Below are positions 1 through 7,758 of a stretch of 64,000 bases of DNA, piece by piece. Within the stretch, counting starts at the first letter, position 1. Every line of letters starts with the position of its first letter. The translations under genes and the position numbers were made by a program. The notes beneath the pieces were generated by a model, which did no database searches, was not told where the DNA came from, and saw only the letters and a program-made list of their open reading frames with translations. The stretch is from positions 62,001 through 126,000 of the forward strand of contig NZ_RBAK01000003.1 in NCBI RefSeq assembly GCF_003626595.1, given 5' to 3'. Source of the DNA: Micromonospora endolithica. GTDB lineage: Bacteria > Actinomycetota > Actinomycetes > Mycobacteriales > Micromonosporaceae.

Positions 1-190
1 CCACGGCGGCGGCCGCGATCACCCACACCAGATCGGGGTTGCCGCCGGTGGCCAGCACGGCGGCGGTGATCACGGCCGCCTCGCCCGGTACGACCGGGAA
101 GAACGCGTCGAGCGCGGTGAGCCCGAAGATCAACAGGTACACCCACGGTGAGGCGACCATCTGCCGGAGCAGGTCGAGCACGGACTCCAT
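1..190 (-). CDS. DedA/VTT family membrane protein (N-terminal part, cut by window edge)
   Basis: Only the first 63 codons lie in the window. The translation begins MESVLDLLRQMVASPWVYLL, then a hydrophobic helix and the stretch FFPVVPGEAAV, which is the signature of the DedA/VTT family (polytopic inner-membrane proteins, some acting as undecaprenyl-phosphate or lipid flippases). A second hydrophobic helix follows before the edge. The start at 190 has a GGAG about 10 nt upstream; an in-frame ATG at 199 is possible. The neighbour downstream is unknown. Family assignment is fairly safe, substrate unknown. Confidence 0.8.
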   Translation of the reverse strand, partial: MESVLDLLRQMVASPWVYLLIFGLTALDAFFPVVPGEAAVITAAVLATGGNPDLVWVIAAAAV

Positions 191-215
191 GCCCCTCATG
201 CTCCGGGCCCCGCCT

Positions 216-270
216 GTTAAGAAGGGGCCCTTCCTCGACAATAGGCGTTAATAAGGGGCCCTTCCTTGCA
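216..270. repeat. 31-bp doublet repeat, copy 1
   Basis: Two units of the form GTTAANAAGGGGCCCTTCCT begin at 216 and 247, exactly 31 bp apart. The core AAGGGGCCCTT is palindromic. The same doublet, with the same 31-bp period, recurs at 24832, 40022 and (reversed) 56490. Here it lies between the dedA start and the end of the MaoC gene, and its TTAAC supplies the MaoC stop codon. Confidence 0.9.
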
Positions 271-1132
271 CTGAGCCGGCGAGGTGCGGGCGGCCCTTGG
301 TGTCGTGCAGGGCGAAGTCCATGGTCGGGGTCGTGCTGAACGCCACCGTGCTGGGCAGCGGCACCGGCAGCTTGAACGCGACGTCGACCGTGTAAGCCTC
401 GGGCAGCCGGTTGTCCAGCGCCGCCAGGCAGCGGGCCTTGCTCCACATGCCGTGCGCGATGGGCCGGGGGAAGCCGAGCAGCCGGGCGCCCAACCGGGAG
501 GTGTGGATCGGGTTGTGGTCGCCGGAGACCCGCGCGTAGTCGGTGCCGACGCGGGGCTCGACCCGCCACCGGGCCGAGGCGGCCGGCGGCGCGGGTCGCT
601 CACCCCGGTCGCGCCGCTCGCCGCCGCCGGGCGTGCGCTCCTTGCCGAGGTACGTCGAGACGCCGCGCCACACCTCCTCCCCGGCGACCGTGCCGACGAG
701 CACCACGTCGATCTGCCGGCCCCGGTCGTGCGGGCGCAGGTTCTCCGCGTACGTGTGGAAGTCGATCGTCTCGTCGGCCCGGATCGGGCGGCACACGGTG
801 ATCCGGTTGCCGACGTGCACCACGCCGGTCAACGGGATCGGAAACCCGGCCGTGGTCATCAGCCGCAGCGACAGCGGGAAGCCCATGATGTGCGGGTACG
901 TCGCCGGCAGCCGGTCGGTCAGCGGGAACCCGCACACCCGGTCGTAGTCGGCCAGGTGCGCCCGGTCGACGGTGACGCCGGTGGTGGCCAGTTCCAGCGC
1001 GGGAGCCTCGGCGGCTCGCCGACCGCCGAGGCCGGGCAGCGCGCCGAGCAGCGCCTTCCGGTAGAGCGGCCCGGACGCGGGCATCCGGGGCAGGTCGACG
1101 CGGGTCCGGACGGGGGCGGACTGGTCGGTCAT
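248..1132 (-). CDS. MaoC-like (R)-hydroxyacyl dehydratase, double hotdog
   Basis: 294 aa. Two hotdog halves are visible: an N-terminal FAS1/MaoC-like half (about 30-175) and a C-terminal half carrying the hydratase motif DYARVSGDHNPIH (about 200-212), with the catalytic Asp/His pair, followed by GFPRPIAHGMW. This fits the 280-290 aa HtdX/HtdY class that hydrates or dehydrates 3-hydroxyacyl thioesters. The ATG at 1132 overlaps the TGA of the upstream FabG gene (TGATG), so the two are translationally coupled. With the divergent thiolase the order equals htdX-fabG4-fadA2 of mycobacteria. The last residues (QGRAPY) and the stop codon come from the doublet repeat at 216-270, so the natural C-terminus may have been altered. 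Confidence 0.88.
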   Translation of the reverse strand: MTDQSAPVRTRVDLPRMPASGPLYRKALLGALPGLGGRRAAEAPALELATTGVTVDRAHLADYDRVCGFPLTDRLPATYPHIMGFPLSLRLMTTAGFPIPLTGVVHVGNRITVCRPIRADETIDFHTYAENLRPHDRGRQIDVVLVGTVAGEEVWRGVSTYLGKERTPGGGERRDRGERPAPPAASARWRVEPRVGTDYARVSGDHNPIHTSRLGARLLGFPRPIAHGMWSKARCLAALDNRLPEAYTVDVAFKLPVPLPSTVAFSTTPTMDFALHDTKGRPHLAGSVQGRAPY

Positions 1133-2487
1133 CACGCCCCCAGCAGGCTCTGGCCGCAGACCCGTACGACGTTGCCGCTGACCGCGCCGGACGCCGGCCA
1201 GGCGAGCCAGCCGATCGTCTCCGCCACGTCCACCGGCAGGCCGCCCTGGGACAGGCTGTTCATCCGCCGGCCGGCCTCGCGCAGCCCCAACGGGATGCGG
1301 GCGGTCAGCCGGGTCTCGATGAAGCCGGGCGCGACCGCGTTGACGCTGACCTGCCGGTCGCGCAGCGCCGGGGCGAGCGACTCGACCAGCCCGATCACGC
1401 CGGCCTTGCTGGTGGCGTAGTTGGTCTGCCCCCGGTTGCCGGCGATCCCGGCGATCGAGGACACCGACACGATCCGCCCGCCGGCCGGGATCAGGTCCCG
1501 TTCCAGCAGCACGTCGTTGATCCGTTCCTGGCTGGAGAGGTTGATGTCGAGCACCGCGTCCCACCGGTCGACGTCCATCCGGCCGAGGGTCTTGTCCCGG
1601 GTGATGCCGGCGTTGTGCACCACCACGTCGACCCGCCCGTGCCGGCTCGCCAGGTGCTCGGCGAGCCGGGTCGGCGCGTCCGGTGCGGTCAGGTCGAGCT
1701 GCACCGCCGCGGCGCCGATCTCGTTGACCACCGCGGCCAGCTCGTCCCCGGCGCTCGGCACGTCCAGCGCCACCACCTGGGCACCGTCCCGGGCGAGCAC
1801 CCGGGCCAGCGCCGCGCCGATCCCGCGCGCCGCGCCGGTGACCAGCACGACCTGCCCGTCCAGCGGGCGGTCCCAGTCGGCCGGCGGCTCCGCCCGCCCG
1901 GTGCCGACCCGGACGACCTGCCCCGAGACGTACGCGGAGCGGCCGGAGAGCAGGAACCGCAGGGTGGACTCCAGGCTGGTGCGGGTGCCCGCGTCGCCGG
2001 CCGGGGTGACGTACACCAGTTGCGCGGTGACCCCCCGGCCGAACTCCTTGCCGATGCTGCGGGTCAGCCCCTCCAGGCCCCGCTGGGCGGTCGCCTCCCG
2101 GGGGGAGCCGCAGTCGTCCGGCGCGGTGCCGAGCACCACCACCCGGCCGCTGGGCAGCACCGAGCGGGCGTACGGGTGGAAGAAGTCGTACAGCTGGCGG
2201 AGCTGGGTGGAGTCGGTGACGCCGGTGGCGTCGTACACCAGGGCACCGAACCGTTCCTCGCCGGTGACGCCGGCGGGATCGCGCAGCTCGACCCCGGCGG
2301 CGGTCAGGATCTCACCGACCTGCTCGGCGAGGCGCCCGCCGGTGGCGGCGCCGAGCAGCGCGGGACCGGGCAGCAGGGGGTCGCCGGGAGCGTGCCGGCG
2401 CAGGCGGGGCGGGTCGGGCAGCCCGAGGCGCTTGACCAGCGCGCGGCCGGCCCCCGATTGGACGAAGCTCGCGTACCTGTCGGTCAT
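1132..2487 (-). CDS. fabG: long-chain 3-oxoacyl thioester reductase, FabG4 type
   Basis: 451 aa, almost twice the usual FabG length. Residues about 1-205 form a degenerate Rossmann-like N-terminal domain, and 210-450 form a classical SDR domain with the cofactor motif TGAARGIG, NAG (NNAG-like VVHNAG), the catalytic Ser region SVSSIAG and Tyr/Lys in YATSKAG. This two-domain build is that of mycobacterial FabG4 (NADH-dependent reduction of long 3-oxoacyl substrates). It is the first gene of an operon with the MaoC gene. ATG at 2487 lies 53 bp from the divergent thiolase start, so both promoters share a short region. Closest function inferred: reduction step of a fatty-acid-type cycle; substrate chain length cannot be read from sequence. 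Confidence 0.9.
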   Translation of the reverse strand: MTDRYASFVQSGAGRALVKRLGLPDPPRLRRHAPGDPLLPGPALLGAATGGRLAEQVGEILTAAGVELRDPAGVTGEERFGALVYDATGVTDSTQLRQLYDFFHPYARSVLPSGRVVVLGTAPDDCGSPREATAQRGLEGLTRSIGKEFGRGVTAQLVYVTPAGDAGTRTSLESTLRFLLSGRSAYVSGQVVRVGTGRAEPPADWDRPLDGQVVLVTGAARGIGAALARVLARDGAQVVALDVPSAGDELAAVVNEIGAAAVQLDLTAPDAPTRLAEHLASRHGRVDVVVHNAGITRDKTLGRMDVDRWDAVLDINLSSQERINDVLLERDLIPAGGRIVSVSSIAGIAGNRGQTNYATSKAGVIGLVESLAPALRDRQVSVNAVAPGFIETRLTARIPLGLREAGRRMNSLSQGGLPVDVAETIGWLAWPASGAVSGNVVRVCGQSLLGA

Positions 2488-2497
2488 GGGCGTAGCC

Positions 2498-2509
2498 TAC
2501 TGGCGAGTA
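2498..2509. promoter_or_regulatory. inverted repeat in the fabG/fadA divergent promoter
   Basis: TACT-GGCG-AGTA, arms of 4 bp extended imperfectly by CC/AGG, centred in the 53-bp gap between two divergent fatty-acid genes. Position suggests an operator (TetR or FadR type), but no regulator gene is adjacent. Confidence 0.35.
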
Positions 2510-2540
2510 AGGTGGAGGCAAACAGTCTTGGAGGCGGATC

Positions 2541-3833
2541 GTGCAGAACATCCGACGGGTCGCGGTCATCGGGGGCAACCGGATCCCCTTCGCCCGGTCC
2601 AACTCGCGCTATGCCGACGCCTCCAACGCCGACCTGCTCGGCGCGGCACTGGACGGGCTGGTCGCCCGGTTCGGCCTGGCCGGCCAGCGGGTCGGCGAGG
2701 TGGTCGCCGGCGCGGTGCTCAAGCACGCGAAGGACTTCAACCTCACCCGTGAGGTGGTGCTCGGCTCGAAGCTGGACCCGCACACCCCCGCGTACGACAT
2801 CCAGCAGGCCTGCGGCACCGGCCTGGAGGCCGCCATCCTGGTCGCCAACAAGATCGCCCTCGGGCAGCTCGACGTGGGCATCGCCGGAGGTGTCGACACC
2901 ACCTCCGACGCGCCGCTCGCGGTCAACGAGGACCTGCGCCGCACCCTGCTGCGGCTCAACAGCGCCCGGACCCTCGGTGAGCGGCTGAAGATCGCCGCGA
3001 AGCTCCGCCCGCACCAGCCGTTCACGCCGGAGGTCCCGCGCAACGCGGAGCCGCGCACCGGACTGTCGATGGGTGAGCACGCCGCCCGCACCGCACTGCG
3101 CTGGGACGTCGACCGGCAGTCTCAGGACGAGCTGGCGCTGCGGTCGCACCAGCGGCTCGCCGCGGCGTACGACCGGGGCTTCTTCGACGACCTGATGACC
3201 CCGTACCTCGGGCTGACCCGCGACCAGAACCTCCGCGCGGACACCAGCCTGGAGAAGCTCGGCTCGCTGAAGCCGGTGTTCGGCGCGAAGGGCCCGGACG
3301 CGGAGCGGGCCACCATGACCGCCGGCAATTCCTCGCCGCTGACCGACGGCGCCTCCACCGTGCTGTTGGCCAGCGAGCAGTGGGCGCGGGAGCACAACCT
3401 CCCGGTGCTGGCCTGGTTCAGCTGGTCGGAGACCGCGGCGGTGGACTTCGTGCACGGCGACGAGGGGCTGCTGATGGCCCCCGCGTACGCGGTGCCCCGG
3501 ATGCTCGCCCGCGCCGGGCTGACGTTGCAGGACTTCGACTACTACGAGATCCACGAGGCGTTCGCCTCGCAGGTGCTGGCCACCCTCGCCGCCTGGGAGT
3601 CGCCGGAGTTCTGCAAGGACCGGCTCGGTCTGGACGCCCCACTGGGCTCGATCGACCGGGCGAAGCTCAACGTCAACGGCTCCTCGCTCGCCGCCGGCCA
3701 CCCGTTCGCGGCGACCGGCGGCCGGATCGTGACCACCCTGGCGAAACTGCTCGCCGAGAAGGGCAGCGGGCGCGGCCTGATCTCCATCTGCGCCGCCGGC
3801 GGGCAGGGCGTCACGGCGATCCTGGAGCGCTGA
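2541..3833 (+). CDS. fadA2: acetyl-CoA acetyltransferase / 3-ketoacyl-CoA thiolase (FadA2 type)
   Basis: 430 aa. The thiolase active-site Cys sits in IQQACGTGLEAA (about residue 90), the conserved ITAGNSSPLTDGA-like stretch at about 257, the catalytic His in EIHEAFASQ, and the C-terminal motif NVNGSSLAAGHPFAATGGR then CAAGGQG with the second Cys. It would cleave or condense acyl-CoAs. GTG at 2541 is preceded by GGAGG at 2530. It is divergent from the FabG/MaoC pair and very likely belongs to the same acyl-CoA metabolism, as in mycobacteria. A perfect 11-bp stem follows the stop. Confidence 0.92.
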   Translation: MQNIRRVAVIGGNRIPFARSNSRYADASNADLLGAALDGLVARFGLAGQRVGEVVAGAVLKHAKDFNLTREVVLGSKLDPHTPAYDIQQACGTGLEAAILVANKIALGQLDVGIAGGVDTTSDAPLAVNEDLRRTLLRLNSARTLGERLKIAAKLRPHQPFTPEVPRNAEPRTGLSMGEHAARTALRWDVDRQSQDELALRSHQRLAAAYDRGFFDDLMTPYLGLTRDQNLRADTSLEKLGSLKPVFGAKGPDAERATMTAGNSSPLTDGASTVLLASEQWAREHNLPVLAWFSWSETAAVDFVHGDEGLLMAPAYAVPRMLARAGLTLQDFDYYEIHEAFASQVLATLAAWESPEFCKDRLGLDAPLGSIDRAKLNVNGSSLAAGHPFAATGGRIVTTLAKLLAEKGSGRGLISICAAGGQGVTAILER

Positions 3834-3850
3834 CCCCGGTACGCGCGGAC

Positions 3851-3877
3851 GCCCGCCACGGTCGGTCCGTGGCGGGC
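3851..3877 (+). terminator. hairpin terminator after the thiolase gene
   Basis: Arms GCCCGCCACGG (3851-3861) and CCGTGGCGGGC (3867-3877) are perfectly complementary with a 5-nt loop, 18 nt after the stop. No U-tract, as is usual in actinobacteria. Confidence 0.7.
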
Positions 3878-3898
3878 ACCTGTCGCTGCGTTTCTGGC

Positions 3899-4219
3899 TC
3901 AGCCGAGGATGAAACTCTCCCAGAGGCCGACCACCGTGCGGTTGGCGATGAGAGACGCCCGACCGCCGCTCTCGGCCACCACGTACCGGTTGTTCACCTT
4001 GGCCTTGAACGAGCGTCCGGCGTCGGCGACGGAGACCCGGTGGAACTTCTCCGCAGGGCCGATCGTGGTCCGGCTCGCCCTCAGGGTGGCGAAGGAGTCG
4101 GCGTCGGCTGCCACGTACCGACCGTTGGCCTCAGCCTTGAGGCTGATCGTTCCGTCGGGGTTGGACGAGAAGCGGAACTGCTCTGCTTTGCTGACAAACT
4201 GGCTGTTCGCGGTGAGCAA
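3899..4219 (-). pseudogene. fascin-like beta-trefoil fragment
   Basis: About 106 residues of a fascin/actin-cross-linking-like beta-trefoil, with the recurring pattern NGRYVAAD...LRASRT and NNRYVVAES...LIANRT typical of domains appended to secreted actinobacterial enzymes. There is no signal peptide and no catalytic domain. The frame opens right after the toxin stop codon at 4247 (same frame), the only start is a TTG at 4219 without a ribosome-binding site, and an ATG at 4226 is out of frame. I read it as the surviving C-terminal piece of a larger protein lost when the toxin-antitoxin pair arrived or by deletion. Translation from the TTG cannot be excluded. Confidence 0.55.
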
Positions 4220-4246
4220 ACGGCATAGCCGGTCAGACCCCCGGAC

Positions 4247-4591
4247 TCAGATGTCGATCATCTCGCGGAGCACCCGGCGTACCTCCGCCACCTGCTCGGG
4301 CCGGAGCCGGTGGACCGGCCCGCGCCCGGTCAGCCGGCTGGCCGAGACCGTCCGCACCTGCTCGGTGATCACCCACCCGGTGCGGCTGCCGGGGATCTCG
4401 ATCGGCACCCGGTGCAGCCAGCCGGGTCGTTCCCGGGTGGTCAGCGGGAGAACGCTGACCAGCGCGCCGGCGGTCAGGGCGAGGTGGAAGCGGGACGACA
4501 CGACGAGGGCCGGGCGCTGCCCGGCCTGCTCCCGGCCGGCGACCGGGTCGAAGTCGAGCCACCACACCTCCCAGGGGCGGATCCGGCTCAC
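4247..4591 (-). CDS. MazF/PemK-family toxin (endoribonuclease)
   Basis: 114 aa. Near the N-terminus is IRPWEVWWLDFDPVAGREQAG, equivalent to the MazF signature in which the toxin begins with a Gly-Asp-Trp-like strand, then RPALVVSS, VLPLTTRERPG and the late strand VITEQVRTVSASRL, all in MazF order. The product should be an mRNA interferase. The GTG at 4591 overlaps the antitoxin TGA as GTGA; a GTG at 4606 would add five residues but lies further inside the antitoxin gene. Gene order antitoxin then toxin is the standard type II arrangement. Confidence 0.87.
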   Translation of the reverse strand: MSRIRPWEVWWLDFDPVAGREQAGQRPALVVSSRFHLALTAGALVSVLPLTTRERPGWLHRVPIEIPGSRTGWVITEQVRTVSASRLTGRGPVHRLRPEQVAEVRRVLREMIDI

Positions 4592-4842
4592 GCCTTCGGG
4601 TCCCACGGGTCACCGACCGGTGCGTCGGCGCCGTGCCATCCCTCCGCCTCGTCCAGGTAGGCGTTCCACCCGTCCGGGTCGACCGCGCGGTAGTGGTCCA
4701 TCGCCGCGACCGCCTTGGCGCGCCAGTGCTCCTCCAGCAGTCGGCGGACCGCCTCGTCCGCGCTCACCCCGCCGAAGTCCTCCGCGGCGACCCGGAGCAC
4801 CTGCTCGCGGGTCTCCGGGCTGACCCGCATCATCGTCGTCAT
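4588..4842 (-). CDS. type II antitoxin
   Basis: 84 aa. The N-terminal part (MTTMMRVSPETREQVLRVAA) looks like a ribbon-helix-helix DNA-binding segment, and the acidic tail (DPDGWNAYLDEAEGWHGADA) would wrap around and neutralise the toxin. It overlaps the toxin gene by 4 nt. The ATG at 4842 sits 7 nt after TATACT (4855-4850 on this strand), so the mRNA is probably leaderless. An inverted repeat TACATCGCCGTATA overlaps the -10 and is the natural place for autoregulation. Antitoxin class is inferred from context and shape, not from a strong motif. Confidence 0.8.
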   Translation of the reverse strand: MTTMMRVSPETREQVLRVAAEDFGGVSADEAVRRLLEEHWRAKAVAAMDHYRAVDPDGWNAYLDEAEGWHGADAPVGDPWDPKA

Positions 4843-4849
4843 ACCGGGA

Positions 4850-4866
4850 AGTATACGGCGATGTAA
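4850..4866 (-). promoter_or_regulatory. toxin-antitoxin promoter/operator
   Basis: On the minus strand TACATCGCCGTATACT contains the -10 hexamer TATACT 7 nt before the antitoxin ATG, overlapped by the near-palindrome TACA-N6-TATA. This fits a leaderless, autorepressed promoter. Confidence 0.45.
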
Positions 4867-4921
4867 ACAGCCCCGCCGCCGCCCGATGAGAGCGGGCCGG
4901 AGGCATGAAAGACTGAGGTAC

Positions 4922-6346
4922 GTGACGACGATCCCCAACGTGCTCGCCAACCGCTACGCCTCCCCCGAACTGGTGGCCCTCTGGTCGCCGGAGGAGAAGG
5001 TCCGGATGGAACGGCGGCTCTGGCTCGCCGTGCTCCGGGCCCAGCGCGACCTCGGGGTCGCCGTCCCGGACGGGGTCGTGGAGGCGTACGAGCGGGTGGT
5101 CGACCAGGTCGACCTGGCGTCGATCGCCGAACGGGAGCGGGTGACCCGGCACGACGTGAAGGCCCGGATCGAGGAGTTCAGCGCGCTCGCCGGCCACGAG
5201 CACATCCACAAGGGGATGACCTCGCGGGACCTCACCGAGAACGTCGAGCAACTCCAGGTCCGGGCGTCGCTGGAGCTGATCCGCGACCGGGTGGTGGCCA
5301 CCCTGGCCCGGCTCGCCTGGCACGCCCACGAATACTCCGGCCTGGTCATGACCGGCCGCTCGCACAACGTGGCGGCCCAGGCCACCACGCTGGGCAAGCG
5401 CTTCGCGTCGGCCGCCGAGGAACTGCTGATCGCGTACGAGCGGCTGGAGGACCTGATCGGGCGTTACCCGCTGCGCGGCATCAAGGGTCCGGTCGGCACC
5501 GCCGCCGACCAGCTCGACCTCTTCGACGGCGACGCCGGCAAGGTGGCCGAGTTGGAGGCGCGGGTCGCCGGGCACCTCGGCTTCGCCCGGGTGCTGGACA
5601 GCGTCGGGCAGGTCTACCCGCGCTCACTCGACTTCGACGTGCTCTCCGCGCTGGCCCAGGTCGCCGCCGCGCCGTCGTCGCTGGCCACCACGATCCGGCT
5701 GATGGTCGGTCAGGAGTTGGCCACCGAGGGCTTCAAGCCCGGTCAGGTCGGGTCCAGCGCGATGCCGCACAAGATGAACACCCGCTCGTCGGAGCGGGTG
5801 AACGGCTTCGCGGTGATCATCCGGGGCTACCTGTCGATGGTCGGCGAGCTGGCCGGCGACCAGTGGAACGAGGGGGACGTCTCCTGCTCGGTGGTCCGCC
5901 GGGTGGCCCTGCCGGACGCGTTCTTCGCCGCCGACGGGCTCTTCCAGACCTTCCTCACCGTGCTCGACGAGTTCGGACCGTACCCGGCGGTGATCAGCCG
6001 GGAGCTGGAACGCTTCCTGCCGTTCCTGGCCACGACCAAGATCCTGGTGGCGGCGGTACGCCGGGGCGTCGGTCGCGAGGTGGCCCACGAGGTGATCAAG
6101 GAGCACGCGGTCGCCGTGGCGCTGGCCATGCGGGAGAAGGGCGCGGCGGAGAACGACCTCTTCGACCGCCTCGCCGCCGACGGCCGCCTCGGCCTCACCC
6201 GGGGCGAGATCGACACGCTGGTCGCCGACCGCGGTGCCTTCGTCGGCGCCGCCACCACCCAGGTCGACCGGATCACCACCCGCGTCACCCGGATCGTCGA
6301 GGCCCACCCCGAAGCCGCCGCCTACTCCCCACCCCCCATCCTCTAA
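4922..6346 (+). CDS. purB: adenylosuccinate lyase
   Basis: 474 aa. The fumarase/aspartase superfamily signature GSSAMPHKMNTRSSERV (about residue 280) carries the mobile catalytic Ser loop, with the substrate-binding motifs TSRDLTENVEQ (about 100) and TGRSHNVAAQATTLGKR (about 143, general-acid His). It catalyses two purine steps: SAICAR to AICAR and adenylosuccinate to AMP, both releasing fumarate. GTG at 4922 follows CTGAGG. It reads away from the TA pair, from which it is separated by 79 bp. The stop is followed by a C-rich tract and a long hairpin. Confidence 0.95.
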   Translation: MTTIPNVLANRYASPELVALWSPEEKVRMERRLWLAVLRAQRDLGVAVPDGVVEAYERVVDQVDLASIAERERVTRHDVKARIEEFSALAGHEHIHKGMTSRDLTENVEQLQVRASLELIRDRVVATLARLAWHAHEYSGLVMTGRSHNVAAQATTLGKRFASAAEELLIAYERLEDLIGRYPLRGIKGPVGTAADQLDLFDGDAGKVAELEARVAGHLGFARVLDSVGQVYPRSLDFDVLSALAQVAAAPSSLATTIRLMVGQELATEGFKPGQVGSSAMPHKMNTRSSERVNGFAVIIRGYLSMVGELAGDQWNEGDVSCSVVRRVALPDAFFAADGLFQTFLTVLDEFGPYPAVISRELERFLPFLATTKILVAAVRRGVGREVAHEVIKEHAVAVALAMREKGAAENDLFDRLAADGRLGLTRGEIDTLVADRGAFVGAATTQVDRITTRVTRIVEAHPEAAAYSPPPIL

Positions 6347-6392
6347 CCCCCCACCCACCCACCCCAACCCCCCACCCCCCACCCACCCCCGT

Positions 6393-6461
6393 CCCCGTTG
6401 ATCATGAGGTTGGCGGGTGGATGGATCTTCAAAACACCCGCTAACCCCATGATCAACGGGG
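6393..6461. repeat. 27-bp-arm palindrome after purB (REP-like, probable terminator)
   Basis: Arms 6393-6419 and 6435-6461 pair over 27 positions with two mismatches (both G-T compatible); the loop is 15 nt. The core GTTGATCATGAGGTT...ATGATCAAC is a word I associate with dispersed palindromes in Micromonosporaceae. It lies between the convergent purB and ybjQ-like genes and could terminate both. Confidence 0.75.
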
Positions 6462-6489
6462 GATAGGGGTAGGGAGCAGGGTGGGTGGG

Positions 6490-6948
6490 TTAGTCGCGGG
6501 TGGGGGTTTCGGCGGCGGTGCCCAGGTTGGGGGCGCTGGCGGGCTCGGCGATGCCGCCGGGGGCCTCGGTGAACGCGGGGTCGTTGGCGGTCTCCGCGGC
6601 CACCAGGGGCTGGTCGTGCGGCATGACGTCGGGGACCTTGGCCACCACGATCACCGCCGTACCGTAGGCGCAGATCTCCATCCACATCTCACCGCAGTCG
6701 CGGCTGTCGAAGCGCATCCCGATCACCGCGTTCGCGCCGAGCCGGCGGGCCTCCTCGCCGAGCCGGGCCACCGAGTCGGTACGCCAGCGGGTGAGGTTGT
6801 CCGGCGCCGACGGGTCGTACGCCCCGCCGCGCAGGTTCTTCACCCCCTCGCGGTACGGGTTGCGGGTTCGGGCCATCGAGGAGACGACCTCGCCGAGGAT
6901 CTGGCGGATCTCGTAGCCGGGCAGTAGATCCGTCGTCACGACCAGCAC
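6490..6948 (-). CDS. YbjQ (UPF0145) family protein
   Basis: 152 aa. The first 105 residues show the YbjQ/UPF0145 pattern: MLVVTTDLLPGYEIRQILGEV, then the helix RRLGANAVIGMRFD and the strand WMEICAYGTAVIVV. Members form small beta-barrel oligomers, sometimes labelled heavy-metal binding, without a firm function. The C-terminal about 45 residues are Ala/Pro/Thr-rich and not part of the domain. GTG at 6948. The gene stands alone, convergent with purB, with the long palindrome in between. Confidence 0.85.
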   Translation of the reverse strand: MLVVTTDLLPGYEIRQILGEVVSSMARTRNPYREGVKNLRGGAYDPSAPDNLTRWRTDSVARLGEEARRLGANAVIGMRFDSRDCGEMWMEICAYGTAVIVVAKVPDVMPHDQPLVAAETANDPAFTEAPGGIAEPASAPNLGTAAETPTRD

Positions 6949-7020
6949 GTTTCCGATGCTGTCAGGGCGGACGGGTGCCTATCGCGTGCCCTGTTCACCT
7001 GATCGGATGCTGAAAAACGA

Positions 7021-7063
7021 CGCGGCGCGGACGGCCGGCACTTCCCCGGCCATCCGCGCCGCG
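7021..7063 (-). terminator. terminator hairpin after the protease gene
   Basis: Arms 7021-7038 and 7046-7063 (18 bp, one mismatch, loop 7 nt) begin 15 nt after the protease stop on the minus strand. Its position between two minus-strand genes isolates them. Confidence 0.7.
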
Positions 7064-7077
7064 CGGGGCGCTAACCG

Positions 7078-7758
7078 TCAGACACCGGCCACCGAGGTGA
7101 TCCAGGCCCGGTTGTACGCGACACTGCCGTAGTTCTGGATGTTGTAGCCGTCGGCGGTCGAGGCGACGCCGACCTGCCGGCCGTTGTAGAACTGCGGGCC
7201 ACCGGAGTCGCCCCGCCAGGCGTTGCCGTTGACCCGGGTGCTCCGGATCGCCTGCCCGCCGTACGCGTCCGTGACGCTGTTGCTGGTCACCCGGACGCTG
7301 GCGGTCTTGAGCTGGGACGATGCCGAGCAGCCGCTGTAGCAGGTCATGCCCCAGCCGTAGATCGAGTTGGTGGAGCCGACCGGCGGGTTGCTGCTGGCCA
7401 GCGTGACGGCGCTGGTGCTGACCGAGCTGGAGAGCCGCATGAGGGCCAGGTCGTACCGGCTGTAGGTCGCGCTCACCGTGCGGGTGACGCCGCCGGAGGA
7501 ACGGTAGACGCTGCCGACCCGGACCGACATGGAGCCGCCGAGGCAGTGCCGGGCGGTCAGCACCCACTGCGGTGCGATCACCGTGCCGGAGCAGGTGAAC
7601 GAGCCGTTGCTGAGCACCGCGGCGGCCCAGGGGGCGGACGAGACGGTGCTGCCACCGATGATGTAGGGGGTGACCGGCTCGGCGACGGCGGCGGAGCTGG
7701 CGCCGAGCACGCCGGCGAGCGCGGTGGCCGCGACCGCGATCAGGGATCGGATGCGCAT
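7078..7758 (-). CDS. secreted trypsin-like serine protease (S1 family)
   Basis: 226 aa. A signal peptide (basic MRIR, hydrophobic core, AVA-E cleavage region at about 26) is followed by a very short propeptide and the mature N-terminus IIGGSTV. The catalytic triad is seen as His in LTARHCLG, Asp in YDLALMRL and Ser in GDSGGP. The residue before the S1 pocket (WRGDSGG) and four Cys (one pair near His, CYSGC-type pair) match streptogrisin/trypsin-like chymotrypsin fold enzymes. It is short but complete. Likely exported and self-activated. It stands alone with its own terminator; upstream 390 bp hold no gene. Confidence 0.92.
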   Translation of the reverse strand: MRIRSLIAVAATALAGVLGASSAAVAEPVTPYIIGGSTVSSAPWAAAVLSNGSFTCSGTVIAPQWVLTARHCLGGSMSVRVGSVYRSSGGVTRTVSATYSRYDLALMRLSSSVSTSAVTLASSNPPVGSTNSIYGWGMTCYSGCSASSQLKTASVRVTSNSVTDAYGGQAIRSTRVNGNAWRGDSGGPQFYNGRQVGVASTADGYNIQNYGSVAYNRAWITSVAGV

